DNA of 64,000 bases from contig DASTPP010000058.1 in NCBI GenBank assembly GCA_035762175.1, positions 1 to 64,000 on the forward strand. Reading direction: 5' to 3'. The stretch is from DASTPP01 sp035762175 (GTDB taxonomy: Bacteria; Myxococcota_A; Polyangia; Polyangiales; Polyangiaceae). Made by a program: the position numbers and the translations under genes. How positions within the stretch are numbered: the first letter of the stretch is position 1; every line of letters starts with the position of its first letter. The notes beneath the pieces were generated by a model that was not told the DNA's origin, did not search any database, and saw nothing but the letters and a program-made list of their open reading frames with translations. Below, piece by piece: positions 62,728-64,000 of the stretch.

Positions 62728-64000
62728 CGGGGCGTTACTACGACGTCATCGTGCTCGGGCGCTCGCCCGGGGCGCTGCTCGCGGCGGCGCTGCTCGCCCG
62801 GCGCGACTTCTCGGTCTTCGTCGCCGGCCACACGACCCGGCCCGCCACCTACTCGTACGAGGGCCACGCCCTGCGGCGCCGCGCCTTCTCGCTGCTCGGC
62901 GCCCCCTCGCCCGCCCTGCGCCGCGCGCTCGTCGAGCTCGCCCAGTCGCAGACCTTCCGGCGGCGCACCGTGGCGCTCGACCCCATGCTCACGGTGCTCT
63001 TGCCCGGGCGGCGCTTCGAGATCGCGCCCGACCTCGCCCTCTTCGAGCGCGAGATGGACCGCGAGTTCCCCGAGGTGCGGCGGGTGCTCGACGAGCTTTA
63101 CACCACGCTCGCCCGCGTCAACGAGAGCACCGACCTCACCTTCGGCCGCGACCTCGTCTGGCCCCCCGGCTCGTTCTGGGAGCGCCAGCGCACCGGCCGC
63201 GCCTTCGCCCAGCTGCCCTTCGTGCGCGAGGGCGGCCCCGACGTGCTCGGCGACCTGCCGCCCTACCACCCCTACCGGGCCGTCGTCGACGCCTCGGTCG
63301 CCTTCGCCTCCGACCTCGCCGCGACGCGCCGCCCGCTGCCGCCCTTCGCCGCCGCGCGCCTGCACGCGGCCTGGACGCGCGGCGTCGTCGCCTTCGCCGG
63401 CGGCGAAGACGAGCTGGTGCAGTTCCTCGTCGACCGCATCACCGCCCACGGCGGCATCGTCGCCCTCGACGAGCGCGTCGAGCGCGTCGCCGCCGGGCGC
63501 GACGGCGTGCAGGGGGTCTTCCTCGAGGGCGACACGACGCGCACGGGCTGCCAGTTCCTGCTCACCACCGAGACGGGCGAAGACCTCGCCGCGCTCGCCG
63601 CGGGCGCCGGCGTCTCGGGCCGCGCCCAGCGCGCTTGGCCCCGCCTGACCCCCGCCCTCGGCCGCTTCGTGCTCTCGCTCGTCGTCCGCCGGAGGGGCGT
63701 GCCCGACCCGCTCGGCGCCGAGTCGCTCGCCTTCGGCCAGCCCCCCGGCGCCCCGCCCGACCCGCGCCGCCCCGCGCTGCGCCTGCAGCGCACCGACCGC
63801 ATGAGCGCCCCGGGCTCGCCGCCCCCCGAGCACGTCTTGCTCGTCGCCGAGACCCTCCTGCCGCTGCCCCCGGGCAAGGGCGGCCTGCCGCCGGTCGAGG
63901 CGCGCGAGGCGGTGCTCGGCACGCTGCGGATGCACCTGCCCTGGCTCGAGCGGCACCTCGTCGTCTGCGACTCGCCCCACGACGGCCGCGCCCTCTGGTT
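62724..64000 (+). CDS. NAD(P)/FAD-dependent oxidoreductase, phytoene-desaturase-like, cut by window edge
   Basis: From ATG 62724 about 425 residues are visible. The N-terminus YYDVIVLGRSPGALLAAALL is a dinucleotide-binding fold in which the first two Gly of GxGxxG are GRS. The region GGEDELVQFLVDRITAHGGI followed by VALDERVERVAAGRDGVQGV matches the second FAD-binding segment of phytoene-desaturase-like or amine-oxidase-like flavoproteins. No substrate can be named. It overlaps the expected purN end by 4 bases and so may be co-transcribed with purMN. Confidence 0.75.
   Translation, partial: MTGRYYDVIVLGRSPGALLAAALLARRDFSVFVAGHTTRPATYSYEGHALRRRAFSLLGAPSPALRRALVELAQSQTFRRRTVALDPMLTVLLPGRRFEIAPDLALFEREMDREFPEVRRVLDELYTTLARVNESTDLTFGRDLVWPPGSFWERQRTGRAFAQLPFVREGGPDVLGDLPPYHPYRAVVDASVAFASDLAATRRPLPPFAAARLHAAWTRGVVAFAGGEDELVQFLVDRITAHGGIVALDERVERVAAGRDGVQGVFLEGDTTRTGCQFLLTTETGEDLAALAAGAGVSGRAQRAWPRLTPALGRFVLSLVVRRRGVPDPLGAESLAFGQPPGAPPDPRRPALRLQRTDRMSAPGSPPPEHVLLVAETLLPLPPGKGGLPPVEAREAVLGTLRMHLPWLERHLVVCDSPHDGRALW

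Overview
The window reads as one stretch of chromosome from a very G+C-rich myxobacterium (Myxococcota, probably Polyangiales-like). The evidence is very strong G/C use at third codon positions, open antisense frames thousands of bases long, a PilZ-like domain of the Myxococcus paralogue type (TIGR02266-like) joined to an Ala/Pro tail, a DUF2378/TIGR02265-like protein, a Ser/Thr kinase with a transmembrane segment and TPR region, a TPR/PEGA membrane protein and several small Ala/Gly-rich lipoproteins. No rRNA, tRNA, CRISPR array or phage genes were found. The species call is inference.

Layout. 1-3.6 kb: PilZ-type proteins and a formyltransferase homologue. 3.6-7.3 kb: a Ser/Thr kinase, a Nudix hydrolase and an outer-membrane protein. 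7.5-12.2 kb: an operon of a VWA protein, a TPR/HEAT protein and a degenerate nicotinate phosphoribosyltransferase homologue. 12.2-17.7 kb: an A+T-richer intergenic island, a DUF2378-like gene, mfd and a membrane protein. 17.8-21.1 kb: a TetR regulator divergent from a cytochrome P450, with three palindromic operators between them, then an endonuclease/exonuclease/phosphatase-fold protein. 21.3-24.2 kb: marR-hmgA-fahA, for tyrosine/homogentisate breakdown. 24.4-28.6 kb: acylphosphatase, a sensor kinase, a lipoprotein and an overlapping HD/sigma-region-4/nucleotidyltransferase cassette. 29-36.9 kb: copper ATPase, GFA-type zinc protein, CocE-type hydrolase, peroxiredoxin and a double-hydrolase TPR lipoprotein. 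36.9-39.3 kb: a 22-bp repeat array, a MITE-like palindrome and a LytS/LytTR pair. 39.5-48.4 kb: envelope and housekeeping genes (acyl-CoA carboxylase beta, murB, an Omp85 protein, a TPR/PEGA protein, plsC). 48.7-55.6 kb: dnaJ, a methyltransferase-like coiled-coil protein, an MBL-fold hydrolase, a type III secretion stator (SctL/FliH) homologue, an M50 protease and a cyclophilin. 55.6-60.1 kb: a SCO1/cytochrome c/DUF3347 fusion and a large multicopper oxidase. 61-64 kb: purM, purN and an FAD oxidoreductase cut by the window edge.

Three themes stand out. Copper handling: CopA, the multicopper oxidase and the SCO/cytochrome c/DUF3347 fusion all lie in this segment, the last two adjacent. Regulation by repeated DNA: three 24-bp operators at tetR/P450 and a 22-bp iteron-like array at 37 kb. 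Local tandem duplication: several genes end in short direct repeats that carry a second copy of their own stop-codon region. Three ORFs (Nudix, peroxiredoxin, purN) lack an in-frame stop where family length, a hairpin or the next start predicts one, which could be assembly indels or real C-terminal extensions.
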